Part shown: positions 1-8,987 of the stretch, one piece after another
How the letters are laid out: each line of letters opens with the position of its first letter
How positions within the stretch are numbered: position 1 is the stretch's first letter
Assembly: GCF_019710745.1 (NCBI RefSeq)
Contig: NZ_JAHKJW010000060.1
Span: forward strand, 1 to 45,665
Direction: 5' to 3'
DNA from: Streptomyces beigongshangae
GTDB taxonomy: Bacteria > Actinomycetota > Actinomycetes > Streptomycetales > Streptomycetaceae
Length of the DNA stretch: 45,665 bases
The notes under the pieces: generated by a model
Database searches by the model: none
Told to the model about the DNA's origin: nothing
What the model saw: the letters and a program-made list of their open reading frames with translations, nothing else
Program-made: the position numbers and the translations under genes

Positions 1-82
1 ACGCGGGCACAGCCCCTGAACTGCCCAGCACTCAGAACAAGCACCGTTGCAGTACTAGCTCAGACACCAGCCGCAAAAGTGG

Positions 83-505
83 CTACGAGTGACGCTCAGG
101 CCATGGGGCGATGAGGGTGCTGACGCGGTTCGCGTACTCGCGGCGGGCCTTGTGCTGGGCCGGGATCGCTGCGGGGGCGTCGAGCGGCTGGCAGCGGCCG
201 AGGAGTTGGCGGTGGACCGAGGGCGCCGCGGGGACGTGGAGGGTATAGCCCTGGCCGCGCCGTACGGTCACGCCCTGGTCGAGCGCGGCCCGCTCGGCGG
301 GCTCCAGTTCGGCCGCGCGGAGGAAGTCGGCGACCTTGCCCGGCATGTCGAGGGTGACCGCGGTCTCCGGTGCCGGGGGGTCCTGGCGATTGTCGGTGTG
401 CTCGGGCATGAGGTCGGCGACGGCTGTACGGATGGCGCCGCGGCTGACGTGGTGGTCGCGGGCCAGACCGGCGGTGGACCGGCCGCCCACATACGTGGCG
501 CGCAC
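83..505 (-). CDS. Helix-turn-helix protein, possibly 5'-truncated
   Basis: The 140-aa frame begins at a GTG. An early segment, GRSTAGLARDHHVSRGAIRTA (about residues 8-27), looks like the helix-turn-helix of resolvase or transposon DNA-binding proteins. The remainder is a soluble, Ala/Pro-rich region without motifs I recognise. The same frame stays open for about 16 codons upstream of the GTG with plausible coding content (DGPRLAVTAAKATAV) before a TGA, so the 5' end may have been lost to a frameshift. It lies next to accessory genes and probably belongs to mobile DNA. DNA binding is inferred from the HTH only; the family is not identified. Confidence 0.45.
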   Translation of the reverse strand: MRATYVGGRSTAGLARDHHVSRGAIRTAVADLMPEHTDNRQDPPAPETAVTLDMPGKVADFLRAAELEPAERAALDQGVTVRRGQGYTLHVPAAPSVHRQLLGRCQPLDAPAAIPAQHKARREYANRVSTLIAPWPERHS

Positions 506-677
506 GGCAGTCGCCTTCGCGGCCGTGACGGCCAGGCGGGGTCCGTCCCGCTGGGACCAGCTCTGTCACCGCCCCTTGCACATCCGGTCCCAGCAGGGTC
601 TGCAGGCTGCGCACCGACCACGCCGTCATAGTGCTGTTCGGTGTTCAGGCCGTCCTTGCGCACTCCTCCTTCGGTGC

Positions 678-1253
678 TCATTTCTCCGGGTTCGCGAGCC
701 GAGTGACGTGGCGGACGATGCGCGTTGCGCGAACGGTGTCGTTGCTGGCGGTGGTCACGTCGAGAAGGATCGGGTATCGGGCGGAGCTCCCCAGGGCGAG
801 GAACGCTGTTTCAGCGCCGGGAGTTGCACGAAGCGCGGTAAGAAGGTCACCTGGAACGTCGATTGTGGCGGAGCCGGCGTAGGCCCGTTCCCAGCGTCCG
901 TCCGTGCGGGCACGCTCGATCTCCGCGCGGCCGCGTTCGCGCATGCGGCCCGACTCGATGAGACCGGCCACGAGTGCGACGTTGCGTTTCGACCACAGAG
1001 ATCGGGGACGACGCGGGGTGAAGTGCTGACGGTAGGTGGCAGAGTCGATGGCGTTCTTACGTCCGTCGATCCATCCGCTGCACAGGGCTTCCTCGAGGGC
1101 CTGTGCGTATATGAGCGATGTCGGGGTGTGGGTTCCCTTCTTGGCGAGGATCACCCACACGCCGTTGCTGGTTCCCTCGTTCTCGTCTAGCCATGCGCGC
1201 CAGGCAGCGGCATCGGTGACAGTGAGTTGAACGGTTGACGAGGAAGCGTTCAT
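678..1253 (-). CDS. YdeI/OmpD-associated family protein
   Basis: The 191-aa product has the features of the YdeI/OmpD-associated family: an N-terminal stretch on replacing a residue-rich core (AWRAWLDENEG, then GVWVILAKKG), the segment ALCSGWIDGRKNAID near residue 60, and the downstream RRPRSLWSKRN block. Length matches the usual family size of about 190 aa. The family is cytoplasmic and tied to resistance to cationic peptides in some bacteria, but the biochemical role is unknown. It is the last gene of a leftward four-gene operon, 11 bp behind the aldo/keto reductase. The start ATG at 1253 keeps the complete family N-terminus. Confidence 0.85.
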   Translation of the reverse strand: MNASSSTVQLTVTDAAAWRAWLDENEGTSNGVWVILAKKGTHTPTSLIYAQALEEALCSGWIDGRKNAIDSATYRQHFTPRRPRSLWSKRNVALVAGLIESGRMRERGRAEIERARTDGRWERAYAGSATIDVPGDLLTALRATPGAETAFLALGSSARYPILLDVTTASNDTVRATRIVRHVTRLANPEK

Positions 1254-1264
1254 CGTGGCCCTTT

Positions 1265-2299
1265 TCAGGTGGCAGTGCGGTCGCCGATGGGGCGTCGTCG
1301 TAGTGTTGTGTGCGCGAGAGCCGGCGGGGTGTAGCTGACATCGGTCACGCCGGTGTCGGTTCCCGGCGGTGCGATCTCATCGATCCGGTCGAGGACGTCG
1401 TCGCTCAGGCTGATGTTCGTTCCTGCGAGGAGGTCGTCGAGCTGCTCAAGGGTGCGCGGTCCGATGATCGCCGATGTCACGGTTGGGTGTGCCATGACGA
1501 ACGCCATTGCGAGGTGGGTGATCGAGATTCCCGCTTCGTCAGCGATCGGTGCGAGTTTTTCCACGGCGGCGAACTTGGCTTGATCGCTCATGTGGCGTGG
1601 CCCCCACATCGCGCGGCTCGCAGAGACGGGCGTGTTCTGCCCGGCACGGTACTTGCCGGTCAGAAGTCCCCACGACAGAGGGCTCCAGGTGAGCACGCCC
1701 ATGCCGTAGCGTTCAGCGACGGGTAGGACGTCACGTTCGATGCCGCGGGCAAGGATCGAATAGCTTGGCTGTTCTGTGCGGAGCCGCGCGAGCCCGCGGC
1801 GCTCGCTGATCCACTGCGCTTCGACGATGTCCGAGGCAAGGAAGCTGGATGAGCCGATCACTCGTACCTTCCCGCTGCTGATCAGATCGCTCAGTGCCGA
1901 GAGGGTCTCTTCGAGGTCCGTCGCCGGGTCGAAGTGGTGAATCTGGTACAGGTCGATGTGGTCGACGTTGAGCCGGCGCAGCGACTCCTCGACAGCCGTG
2001 AGGATCCAGCGTCGTGAGGCGCCGCGTCGGTTCGGGTCGTCGCCCATCGGCCCGCTGAATTTCGTGGCGAGCACGACGTCGTCGCGTCGCCCCTTCAGCG
2101 CGGCGCCGAGGATCGACTCCGTCTCGCCGCCGCCGTACACGTCGGCGGTGTCGATGAAGTTGATGCCCGTGTCGAGGGCGCGGTGCAGTATGCGTCGACA
2201 GTCGTCGGGGTCGGGGGTGCCAGCTGGACCGAACAGCATGGTGCCGAGGCAGTAGGGACTGACTTTGAGACCGGTGCGGCCAAGGGTGCGCAGTTTCAT
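1265..2299 (-). CDS. Aldo/keto reductase
   Basis: A 344-aa NADPH-dependent aldo/keto reductase with a (beta/alpha)8 barrel. The sequence opens MKLRTLGRTGLKVSPYCLGTM, then shows the catalytic Asp-Tyr of FIDTADVYGGGETE (about residues 50-63), the catalytic Lys in ATKFSG, the His of YQIHHFDP, and the cofactor-binding end SAIIGPRTLEQLDD. The family reduces aldehydes and ketones in the cytosol; the substrate cannot be read from sequence. Length is typical. It lies 25 bp downstream of the DUF1761 gene and 11 bp upstream of the YdeI-like gene, so the three are very likely co-transcribed. Confidence 0.93.
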   Translation of the reverse strand: MKLRTLGRTGLKVSPYCLGTMLFGPAGTPDPDDCRRILHRALDTGINFIDTADVYGGGETESILGAALKGRRDDVVLATKFSGPMGDDPNRRGASRRWILTAVEESLRRLNVDHIDLYQIHHFDPATDLEETLSALSDLISSGKVRVIGSSSFLASDIVEAQWISERRGLARLRTEQPSYSILARGIERDVLPVAERYGMGVLTWSPLSWGLLTGKYRAGQNTPVSASRAMWGPRHMSDQAKFAAVEKLAPIADEAGISITHLAMAFVMAHPTVTSAIIGPRTLEQLDDLLAGTNISLSDDVLDRIDEIAPPGTDTGVTDVSYTPPALAHTTLRRRPIGDRTAT

Positions 2300-2324
2300 T
2301 GTGGGACTCCTTCGTGCGGGCCGG

Positions 2325-2741
2325 TCACTGCCAGAGGGTGAGGATGGTGCTTGCCGTCACGGTGCAGACGGCGAAGTAAGGTGCGTTGATCAGCGTGTAC
2401 AGCAGCGGGCGGGGGAAGTTCGGGTTGATCGCGATGGTCAGCGTCTGCGCGATGAGATAGCCGATCGAGATGACGAGTCCGAAGCCGATGCCGGCGCCGG
2501 CGGATTCAATTTCGAGGGCCCGCAGGAGGACCGCGCTGGTGATGACGACGAGCAGGCTTGAGACCAGCGGTCCGACGACGAAGATCGGGCCGGGCTTCGG
2601 CAGCTCGCGGTTCTCGTTGCCGAGCGCGACCTTGTAGGGCTTGGCGACGATGACGCTGAAGTAGAGACCGCCGAGGACGGCAAAGACGAGTGTGGCGACG
2701 ATCACGGCGAACCAGTTGATCTCGGACAGGGCAGCGAGCAT
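2325..2741 (-). CDS. DUF1761 family membrane protein
   Basis: A 138-aa integral membrane protein with about four hydrophobic segments: residues 8-30 (WFAVIVATLVFAVLGGLYF), 52-72, 80-103 and 115-135. The opening pattern, with Asn-Trp near the start and a Tyr-Lys pair after the first helix (VAKPYKVAL), is that of the DUF1761 family. Function is unknown; the family is found next to small-molecule and stress genes. It lies about 90 bp after the VOC gene and just upstream of the aldo/keto reductase within one leftward operon. Start is an ATG at 2741. Confidence 0.8.
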   Translation of the reverse strand: MLAALSEINWFAVIVATLVFAVLGGLYFSVIVAKPYKVALGNENRELPKPGPIFVVGPLVSSLLVVITSAVLLRALEIESAGAGIGFGLVISIGYLIAQTLTIAINPNFPRPLLYTLINAPYFAVCTVTASTILTLWQ

Positions 2742-2831
2742 GAGTTTTCCTCAGCGGTGACGAAAGCGAGAAAGAAGGAACAGGAAGCCACGGCGCGGAT
2801 CGGATCGGCTCCGCGCCGCGGCTTGGCGGGG

Positions 2832-3290
2832 TCAGGAAGCGGAGGTGACGCTGACGCTCCACGTGACGCCGAAGCGGTCGGTGAGCATGCCAAAGCCTGC
2901 GCTCCACGCCGAGGCGGCCAGCGGTTCGACGATGACGGCGTCGACGGCGAGGGCGTCCCAGTACTTCTGAAGCTCGTCCAGGCTGTCGGAACCGATGGAG
3001 ACGAACAGTGCCTGGTCGGTGATGGTGGTGTTGTTCTCGCGGCGGGTCGTACCGCCGCCGACGATGGTTCCCTCGGTCGCGCCGGGGATGTCGTACCCCA
3101 TGACCCGGAAGCCGTTTTCCGCGGCGACGTGGCCGAACACGACCTTGTCGGAACCGGGCACCCCGGCCGGCATCCCGAAGTCCGCGTAGGTGTTGATCGC
3201 GACCTGCCCGCCGAAGACAGAGTGGTAGAACTCCAGCGCTGCACGCGCGTCGCCACGGAAGTTGAGGTGGGTGGTCGTCTGGATGGTCAT
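2832..3290 (-). CDS. VOC/PhnB-type glyoxalase-like protein
   Basis: A 152-aa vicinal-oxygen-chelate protein of the PhnB-like (3-demethylubiquinone methyltransferase-like) kind. The opening TTHLNFRGDARAALEFYHSVFGG is the hallmark of the family, followed by FGMPAGVPGSDKVVFGHVA and the C-terminal FGMLTDRFGVTWSVSV. Members are cytosolic and often lack known substrates; many are putative resistance or binding proteins. It is the first gene of the leftward operon, divergent from the WYL regulator at 3392 with about 100 bp between, so that regulator is the best candidate controller. Confidence 0.88.
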   Translation of the reverse strand: MTIQTTTHLNFRGDARAALEFYHSVFGGQVAINTYADFGMPAGVPGSDKVVFGHVAAENGFRVMGYDIPGATEGTIVGGGTTRRENNTTITDQALFVSIGSDSLDELQKYWDALAVDAVIVEPLAASAWSAGFGMLTDRFGVTWSVSVTSAS

Positions 3291-3391
3291 CGCTGCTCCT
3301 TGTTGGGAAGCCGGCCCGCTCGGGTCGGTACGGAAACTCTCACAGGTGTATAGGTCAGTTTTTGTCCTAGAACTCGGTTACGGTCGAAACC

Positions 3392-4378
3392 ATGACAACG
3401 ACATCGCGGCTGCTCAAACTGCTGTCGCTGCTGCAGACCCGGCAGGACTGGCCCGGATCGCTCCTTGCGTCGCGGCTGGAGACCAGCGACCGCACTGTGC
3501 GACGGGACATCGAAAGACTTCGAGAGATGGGGTACAGCATCCAGGCCACGATGGGTCCGGACGGCGGGTACCGGCTCGACGCCGGCAGCGAGTTGCCACC
3601 ACTGCTCTTCGACGACGACCAGACCGTCGCGGTCGCCATCGCCCTGCAAGCGGCGCCCGCTGTCGGGGTCGGGATTGAGGAAGCAGCCATTCGCGCCCTC
3701 GCGACGATCCGGCAGGTCATGCCTCCACGGCTCCGACACCGCCTCGACGGGCTCGAGATCACCACCATCGGTCGCGCCGGCGACGCTGCCCCCATGGAAA
3801 TCCCGACAGACGTTCTCATCACGCTCGCGAACACGATCCGTGTTCGTGAAGTGCTCCGCTTCGACTACGCCCCTCGCGGTGCCGCGGACGATGACCAACA
3901 ACTGCGTCCGGCTCGCCGCGTGGAGCCACACCACCTCGTCACCTCGCACGGTCGGTGGCATCTCGTCGCCTGGGACCTCGACCGCAACGACTGGCGCCTC
4001 TTCAGCGCCGACCGCATCACACCGCGCGTGCCCACCGGGCCGCGCTTCACTTCGCGAGTGGTACCGGGCGGCGACGTGCAGGAATTCACTGCAGCACGCT
4101 TCAAAGGATCCGACGTCAACGAATGGCCATGCCGCGGAACTGTGATCCTGCATCTGCCTGCGCACGACGTCCTTCCGTTCGCCGGCGACGGCACAGTCGT
4201 GGCACTCGCCGAAAATCGATGCAGCCTCAAGGCCGGTTCATGGTCGTGGGGAGCACTCGCAGCCTCGTTCGGGCGGTTCGAAGTCCCGATGGAAGTCGTC
4301 GAGCCTCCCGAACTGACCGCAGCCTTCGCCACACTCGCCGAGCGCTACGCGACCACCAGCAACGGCGCCGTGACATAG
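3392..4378 (+). CDS. YafY/PafC-like WYL-domain transcriptional regulator
   Basis: A 328-aa regulator. Residues 1-60 form a winged helix of the HTH_11/DeoR type (TTSRLLKLLSLLQ, then LETSDRTVRRDIERLREMGY). A linker is followed by a WYL domain around residues 140-215, with RVEPHHLVTSHGRWHLVAWDLDRNDWRLFSADRI matching the family core, and a C-terminal WCX-like region. WYL proteins sense a ligand, often nucleic acid or a small molecule. It is transcribed away from the VOC-AKR operon and probably controls it. The gene runs almost into the truncated IS5 remnant, whose deletion junction falls just past its stop; the regulator itself appears complete. Confidence 0.9.
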   Translation: MTTTSRLLKLLSLLQTRQDWPGSLLASRLETSDRTVRRDIERLREMGYSIQATMGPDGGYRLDAGSELPPLLFDDDQTVAVAIALQAAPAVGVGIEEAAIRALATIRQVMPPRLRHRLDGLEITTIGRAGDAAPMEIPTDVLITLANTIRVREVLRFDYAPRGAADDDQQLRPARRVEPHHLVTSHGRWHLVAWDLDRNDWRLFSADRITPRVPTGPRFTSRVVPGGDVQEFTAARFKGSDVNEWPCRGTVILHLPAHDVLPFAGDGTVVALAENRCSLKAGSWSWGALAASFGRFEVPMEVVEPPELTAAFATLAERYATTSNGAVT

Positions 4379-4446
4379 ACATTGCGGAATCGACCGAGTC
4401 AGGCAGTGCCCGCGCCTTGCTGCCCGTGGTCGCCGCCGGTCGCCTG

Positions 4447-5029
4447 CTGTAGCCCTTGTCTTCCAGGACATGACCGGGCCGTACGCGGGGGCGGCCAGGA
4501 CCGACGCGGGGCACCCGTATCGCCTCCATCACGGCGGTGAACTGGGTGCAGTCGTTGGTGTTCCTGCCGGTGAGAACGAAGGCGAGCGGTCGGCCGACAG
4601 CATCGCAGACCAGGTGAATCTTGCTGGTCAGTCCACCTCTGGAGCGGTCGAGCGCCGGGTTTCGGAGCCTTCTTTTCGGGCCCCGGCCGTATGCTGGTGG
4701 GCTCGGACGATGGTGGAGTCGAGCGATACCAGCCAGTCGACCTCACCGGCCGCATCCGCCCGCGCCTGGGCTTCCCGGAGCATCCGCTCGAAGGTGCCGT
4801 CCCTGGCCCATCGGCGGAAGCGAGTGTGCAGCGTGGCCCAGGATCCCTACCGCTCGGGTACGTCCCGCCAGGCCGTGCCCGTCCGGAACTTCCAGGCGAT
4901 TCCATTGAGGACCATCCGGTCATCCAGCCGCTTCCGCCCTCGCTCCGACCGAGGCAACAGAGGACGGACGAACTCCCACTCGGCATCGGCCAGTTCATGG
5001 CGACGTATCACCCGACCATGATCCACCAC
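4447..5029 (-). pseudogene. IS5-family transposase remnant
   Basis: The frame starts at ATG 5029 with HELADAEWEFVRPLLPRSERG, the usual IS5/DUF4096 N-terminus. After RDVPER a TAG replaces the expected Tyr codon of YGSWATLHTRFRRWARDGTFE. The same frame goes on through DWLVSLDSTIVRAHQHTAGARK, which carries the first catalytic Asp. A frameshift near 4650 leads to LTSKIHLVCDAVGRPLAFVL, then the frame ends around LEDKGYS at about 4447, where the last third of the transposase (with the final catalytic Glu) is missing. So there is one nonsense codon, one frameshift and a 3' deletion; the element cannot move on its own. Confidence 0.85.
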
Positions 5030-5061
5030 ACGAGATCATTTGGAGACATCTCCGCGAGGGG

Positions 5062-5964
5062 TCAGCTGATCGGCAGCGTGCTGTTTTCCTGTCGGGAGGC
5101 TGTGCCGAGCAATGTACGTGCGACGTCTTCCAGGGATCCGAGCAGCGGGTTTAGGTCGCCAGCGCGCGTGACGAGCACGAGCTCACAGGGATCGATGTCG
5201 ATGACGGGCACCAGGGCGATGTCCTCGCGCACAGCAGCGCGTCGATCGGCGGCAGGGAAGATCGCGACACAGTGGCCGGTGGCGATGAGTTCCAGCTTGT
5301 CCTCGTAGCTATCGTCGATCGCGGGCGGGGGTGGTGCCGGGCGGTCGTCGACCGGCTTGGGCGTGCTCCAGACAACCGGGGTGCTGACGCAGGCCACCAG
5401 TTCCTCGTCCGACAGAGCCCGCAGGCTGACGGCTTTCTCGTTCGCCAGATGATGACTCGCCGAGGTGACGAGTACCCGCGATTCCTGATGGAGCTTGGTC
5501 ACCCGGAAGCCGTCCGTGGGGAAGGGCAGGGGCCTGTACACAACGAGGGCGTCGACCCGCCCCTCGGCGAGGGCGCGCGTGTCCCGCCAGTCGAGGTGCC
5601 GGGTACGGACCTGGCCGTCGGGGTGCCGGCGGCGCAGTTCCTGCACACAGGCGGTGATGACCAGTCCTTCGGCGCAGCCGACGGTGACGGTACGGGGCTG
5701 GACGGCGGCTCTGGCCGCGCGAGCGGCTTGCTCGGCCTCTTGGAGCAGTATCCGGGCCCTGGGAAGGAATGCCTGACCGGCCTCGGTGAGGCTGCTGCCC
5801 TGCGGCGAGCGGTCGAAAAGCCGGACACCGAGCTGAGCCTCAAGTCGCTGGATCTGGCGGCTCAGCGACGGCTGTGCCAGGTGCAGCTTGGTGGCGGCCC
5901 GGCCGAAGTTGCCGTACTCCGCCACAACGGTGAAATAGCGCACGAGCCGGAGATCGACGTCCAT
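5062..5964 (-). CDS. LysR-family transcriptional regulator
   Basis: A 300-aa LysR-type regulator. The N-terminal winged HTH is clear (LRLVRYFTVVAEYGNFGRAATKLHLAQPSLSRQIQRLEAQLG, residues 5-46), followed by the effector-binding domain (residues about 90-290). Length is typical. It is divergent from the SDR gene at 6063, the usual arrangement in which a LysR protein regulates its neighbour and itself. A matching operator lies between them (5987-6009). The ligand is unknown. ATG 5964 puts the HTH at the expected distance from the N-terminus. Confidence 0.93.
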   Translation of the reverse strand: MDVDLRLVRYFTVVAEYGNFGRAATKLHLAQPSLSRQIQRLEAQLGVRLFDRSPQGSSLTEAGQAFLPRARILLQEAEQAARAARAAVQPRTVTVGCAEGLVITACVQELRRRHPDGQVRTRHLDWRDTRALAEGRVDALVVYRPLPFPTDGFRVTKLHQESRVLVTSASHHLANEKAVSLRALSDEELVACVSTPVVWSTPKPVDDRPAPPPPAIDDSYEDKLELIATGHCVAIFPAADRRAAVREDIALVPVIDIDPCELVLVTRAGDLNPLLGSLEDVARTLLGTASRQENSTLPIS

Positions 5965-5986
5965 TCGCTCAGGGTACGTCGCGCGT

Positions 5987-6009
5987 CGTCATACGCCTGG
6001 GGCATGACG
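5987..6009. promoter_or_regulatory. LysR-type T-N11-A operator
   Basis: CGTCAT at 5987-5992 and ATGACG at 6004-6009 are perfect inverted arms separated by 11 bp, giving T-N11-A, the core of LysR recognition sites. It sits in the 98-bp gap between the divergent LysR and SDR genes. Binding is inferred. Confidence 0.7.
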
Positions 6010-6062
6010 GCATACGGAACAGGTCTTGGACAGGGTGTGCGGGTAGATATTGGCTTGAGGGC

Positions 6063-6806
6063 ATGACCACTTATGACGGCAAGAAGATCGTGATCACGGG
6101 CGGAAGCAGCGGTATCGGCCTGGCTACGGCCCAGTTGTTCGCGGACGGTGGGGCGCACGTACTGATCACCGGCCGCACCCGATCCACTCTGGACGCCGCG
6201 CTTGAGCAGCTGGGGGACAAGGCGGTCGGCGTCCGCAGCGACGCCGCGTCCCTGAAGGACATCAAGGCGCTGGCCGGCACGGTCCAGGGGCGGTTCGGTG
6301 CGGTGGACGCGCTGTTCGTCAACGCTGGCGTCACCGAGTCCGCACCGTTCGACTCGACGACGGAGGAGATGTACGACACGCTGTTCGACATCAACACCAA
6401 GGGCCCGTACTTCACGGTGCAGGCGTTGGCGCCGCTGTTGCGCGAGGGAAGCGGCGTGGTCCTCACCACGTCGGTGGTGAACGTTCTGGGCCTCGACACG
6501 CTCAGTGTCTACTCGGCGAGCAAGGCAGCCCTGCGGTCGATGACGCGTACCCTGGCCCGCGAGCTGCTGCCGCACAAGGTGCGGGTCAATGCCGTGAGCC
6601 CCGGCCCGATCGACACGGGCATCCTGGACCGCTCCGTCCCCGCCGACGTCGCCGAGACGATAAAGGACACCTACCGGAGCACCAACCCGATGCAACGGCT
6701 GGGGATGTCCGAGGAAGTGGCCGCCGCGGTGGCGTACTTGGCGTTCGGTGCGACCTTCTCGACGGGAACGGAGTTCCCTGTCGACGGAGGGGCGTCGCAG
6801 CTCTAG
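6063..6806 (+). CDS. SDR-family oxidoreductase
   Basis: A 247-aa classical short-chain dehydrogenase/reductase. The Rossmann cofactor motif is GGSSGIGLA (about residues 11-19), the NAG motif VNAGV near residue 88, and the catalytic YSASK near residue 152, followed by VRVNAVSPGPIDTGI. The C-terminus FSTGTEFPVDGGASQL is complete. It reduces or oxidises an alcohol/ketone with NAD(P)H in the cytosol; the substrate is unknown. It is divergent from the LysR gene, which probably controls it. The IS4-type element begins four bases after its stop codon, so the gene itself was spared. Confidence 0.93.
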   Translation: MTTYDGKKIVITGGSSGIGLATAQLFADGGAHVLITGRTRSTLDAALEQLGDKAVGVRSDAASLKDIKALAGTVQGRFGAVDALFVNAGVTESAPFDSTTEEMYDTLFDINTKGPYFTVQALAPLLREGSGVVLTTSVVNVLGLDTLSVYSASKAALRSMTRTLARELLPHKVRVNAVSPGPIDTGILDRSVPADVAETIKDTYRSTNPMQRLGMSEEVAAAVAYLAFGATFSTGTEFPVDGGASQL

Positions 6807-6809
6807 GCC

Positions 6810-8269
6810 CAATGCCGTTGCGTTACGGGTCTGCGGGTTGGGGTCGTGTGATGCGGATGACTCGGGTGCCGGTGCGGGTGGGCTGTGGCCAGGCGTGGTG
6901 CTCGGCCCGTTTGAGCCAGTAGTTGGACATCTTGCGCTTCACGACACGAGGCTGGCTGCGGAGCCGTCTGGCGGGCAGAAGCCTTTCCAGAAGGTCCTCT
7001 TGCAGGACGTGCAGTGCTCTCACCAGGAGCTCAGGGGGGAAAACCGCCCGGGGTGGCAGTCACGCTGCGCCGGACGGAGCGCAGGGTTTCGGTGAACGAG
7101 AGGCGGTCGGAGTCGAGTTCACGGGTGGCAGCGGTTCTCACCATGAGCTCGCGCAGTGCGTGGTGGACCAGGAGATGGGCCCAGATCTGCTGGAGGACCC
7201 CGTCGGGTGTCTTGCTGCTGAGAACGACCTTCGCGCCGCGCTGGTAGGTCTTGAGCTCGGCGAATACCGCTTCGACCTCCCAGCGCTCGCGGTAGGGCGC
7301 GGCCAGCTGCCGGGCCGGATAACGGCGGGGATCCAGCAGGGTGGTGACCAGCCGGTAGTCGCCCGCCGCGGTGGCAGGACCGGTATCTTTGAGCTGGTGG
7401 GCCAGGACGCGCACCCGCACCGGATCGCGTTGGGCCCGGTCGGTGCCGGCGTGGATGTCGGACAGCCAGGATCCGTCCCGAAACAGTTTGCGCACCGGCA
7501 GGACGCGGTTGGCCGACACGCGCCACAGCAGGTCGGCGCCGGTGGCGGTGAAGGCCCGCCACAGCGGGACGCCCAGGAACTCACGGTCAGCCAGGATCAG
7601 CTGGCCTGCGCTGCAGGAGCGGGGCAGGCGGCCCACGAGGGTCACTTCACCGGTGCGGCAGCCGGCGAGTTCCGGGTCAAGCACCGCGTGAGTGCCTACT
7701 TCCACCAGGGCTGCCATCCGCACCTGCACGAAGGCACTGCGACCCGTTCCACGACCGTTGCCGGGACGGCCGAAAGCCACCTGGTTGGCTTCGGTGTCGG
7801 CGACGTCCCAGCAGGTCCCGTCGACGGCCAGCAGCCGCAGGCCCCGCCAGAACGTTCCTGGCGTCGACTCGGTCGCCATCGGCTTCGCAGTCGCCGCGAC
7901 CAGCACCTGCAGCGGCTCGGACCCCAGCCGCTGCCGGGCTCTGAACAGCGAGGACTTCGCCGGAACGTGCCACTCACCCAGCAGCCCCAGCCCTCGCAGA
8001 CCCGCCACCAAGTGCCGCATGACCTCCAGATACGGAGCAGGCGAGAACAGCGCCAGCCCCAACACGAAGTACACCACCAACCGCGCAGGCAGCAGACGCT
8101 TGCGTTGCTCGACACGTCCGCACGCGGCCACCACCCGGTCCACCAACCCTGGCGGATACACCCAGGTCAACAAGCCCAGACCCGATAAGTCAGAAGCACT
8201 CGCAGTCATCCGCACCCCCCGGCACCGACTCCCAACCAGCCTACGCCCACGACAAAAGCAACGGCATTG
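6810..8269. mobile_element. IS4-type insertion sequence
   Basis: The outer ends match as inverted repeats: CAATGCCGTTGC at 6810-6821 and its complement GCAACGGCATTG at 8258-8269, with further partial matches inward. The element is about 1.46 kb and holds one leftward transposase gene. CTCTA occurs just outside both ends (6801-6805 and 8271-8275) but at unequal distances, so I do not assert a target duplication. The right end cuts into the MobF relaxase remnant at 8271. Confidence 0.8.
6823..8215 (-). pseudogene. IS4-family transposase, interrupted by a +1 discontinuity
   Basis: ATG 8215 opens a 394-aa frame with the features of Streptomyces IS4 transposases: LTWVYPPGLVDRVVAACGR, an N-terminal region with FRARQRLG, first catalytic Asp in LLAVDGTCWDVAD, then LILADREFLGV, and the final YRERWEVEAVFAELKT. 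It stops at a TGA (7031-7033) right after PGGFPP. The normal C-terminus, LPARRLRSQPRVVKRKMSNYWLKRA, lies in the next frame and ends at 6823. The two parts join if one base is skipped in a run of six C (7034-7039). Either this is a one-base indel or a programmed shift; see findings. Confidence 0.85.
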
Positions 8270-8270
8270 C

Positions 8271-8600
8271 CTCTACACCCTGACCTTCATGGAGGAGGTG
8301 TCCGCGCGACTGGGGTGGGCGTGGGAGCCGCGCGAGGTGACCCCGGGCCGCCGGCCCGTCATGGACATCGCCGGGATCGACCGGCGGCTGATCGGCTGGT
8401 AATCGACCCGTCGCCAGCAGATCGTGGACGCCCTGTCCGTCCTCACGGACAGGTACGAGGAACGGCAGGGGCACGCGCCGGGGGAGCGGGCCGGCTACGT
8501 GCTGGCCTGCCAGGCCGCCGACCAGACCCGCCCGCCCAAGCGCACCGAGATGCTCTCGCTGGCCGAGCTGCGGACGCGGTGGCGCGCCGAGAAGACACAA
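8271..8600 (+). pseudogene. MobF/TraA-type relaxase, C-terminal remnant
   Basis: Immediately after the IS4-type element the frame reads LYTLTFMEEVSARLGWAWEPRE, then DIAGIDRRLIGW, a TAA at 8400-8402 in place of a sense codon, and in the same frame STRRQQIVDALSVLTDRYEERQGHAPGERAGY and PPKRTEMLSLAELRTRWR. This is the mid part of the TrwC/MobF relaxases of actinomycete conjugative plasmids and ICEs. The 5' end is missing at the IS junction, there is an internal stop, and the frame then runs into the next gene. It can no longer nick or lead DNA transfer. Confidence 0.75.
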
Positions 8601-8987
8601 ATGTCGATCGGGAAGATCATGGCCGTGTCGGCCGCTGCCTTCGCGGCCTGTACCGCACTGGTGCTGGCTCCGACGTCAGCTACGGCCGAGACCTCCGACG
8701 CTACCGGCATCCTCAGCTGCACCCACCAGTGGTCGAATCCCGACGACACCGGCGAGAAAACCATCACCCGCAATGCGGTGAACATCCGTTCCGGCCCGCA
8801 TGCGGCAGCCGGCTCGGCGTGCAGCGTCGTGGGAACGCTCAACACCAACGACAAGGTCTTCTACCACTGCTACACCACCACGCAGAACGAAGGCACCTGG
8901 ACCCATCTGCGCAAGAGCGGCACCACGCTCAACGGCTGGGTGAAGGACACCCTGCTTCCCGGCAACGGCAGCAACTATCCATGCTGA
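8601..8987 (+). CDS. Secreted SH3-domain protein
   Basis: A 128-aa protein starting at ATG 8601. Residues 1-29 form a Sec signal peptide (MSIGKIMAVSAAAFAACTALVL, cleavage after ATA). The mature part contains a bacterial SH3-like fold: NAVNIRSGPHAAAGSACSVVGTLNTNDKVFYHC, then WTHLRKSGTTLNGWVKDTLL. Four Cys residues may form disulfides. Such proteins are exported and may bind the cell wall. It is fused in frame with the upstream relaxase remnant on paper, but the signal peptide shows where the real gene starts. Intact as far as I can see. Confidence 0.8.
   Translation: MSIGKIMAVSAAAFAACTALVLAPTSATAETSDATGILSCTHQWSNPDDTGEKTITRNAVNIRSGPHAAAGSACSVVGTLNTNDKVFYHCYTTTQNEGTWTHLRKSGTTLNGWVKDTLLPGNGSNYPC

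Noticed and set aside
6801..8275. CTCTA on both sides of the IS4-type element as a target duplication
   Set aside because: The distances to the repeat ends differ (4 bp against 1 bp), so it may be coincidence.
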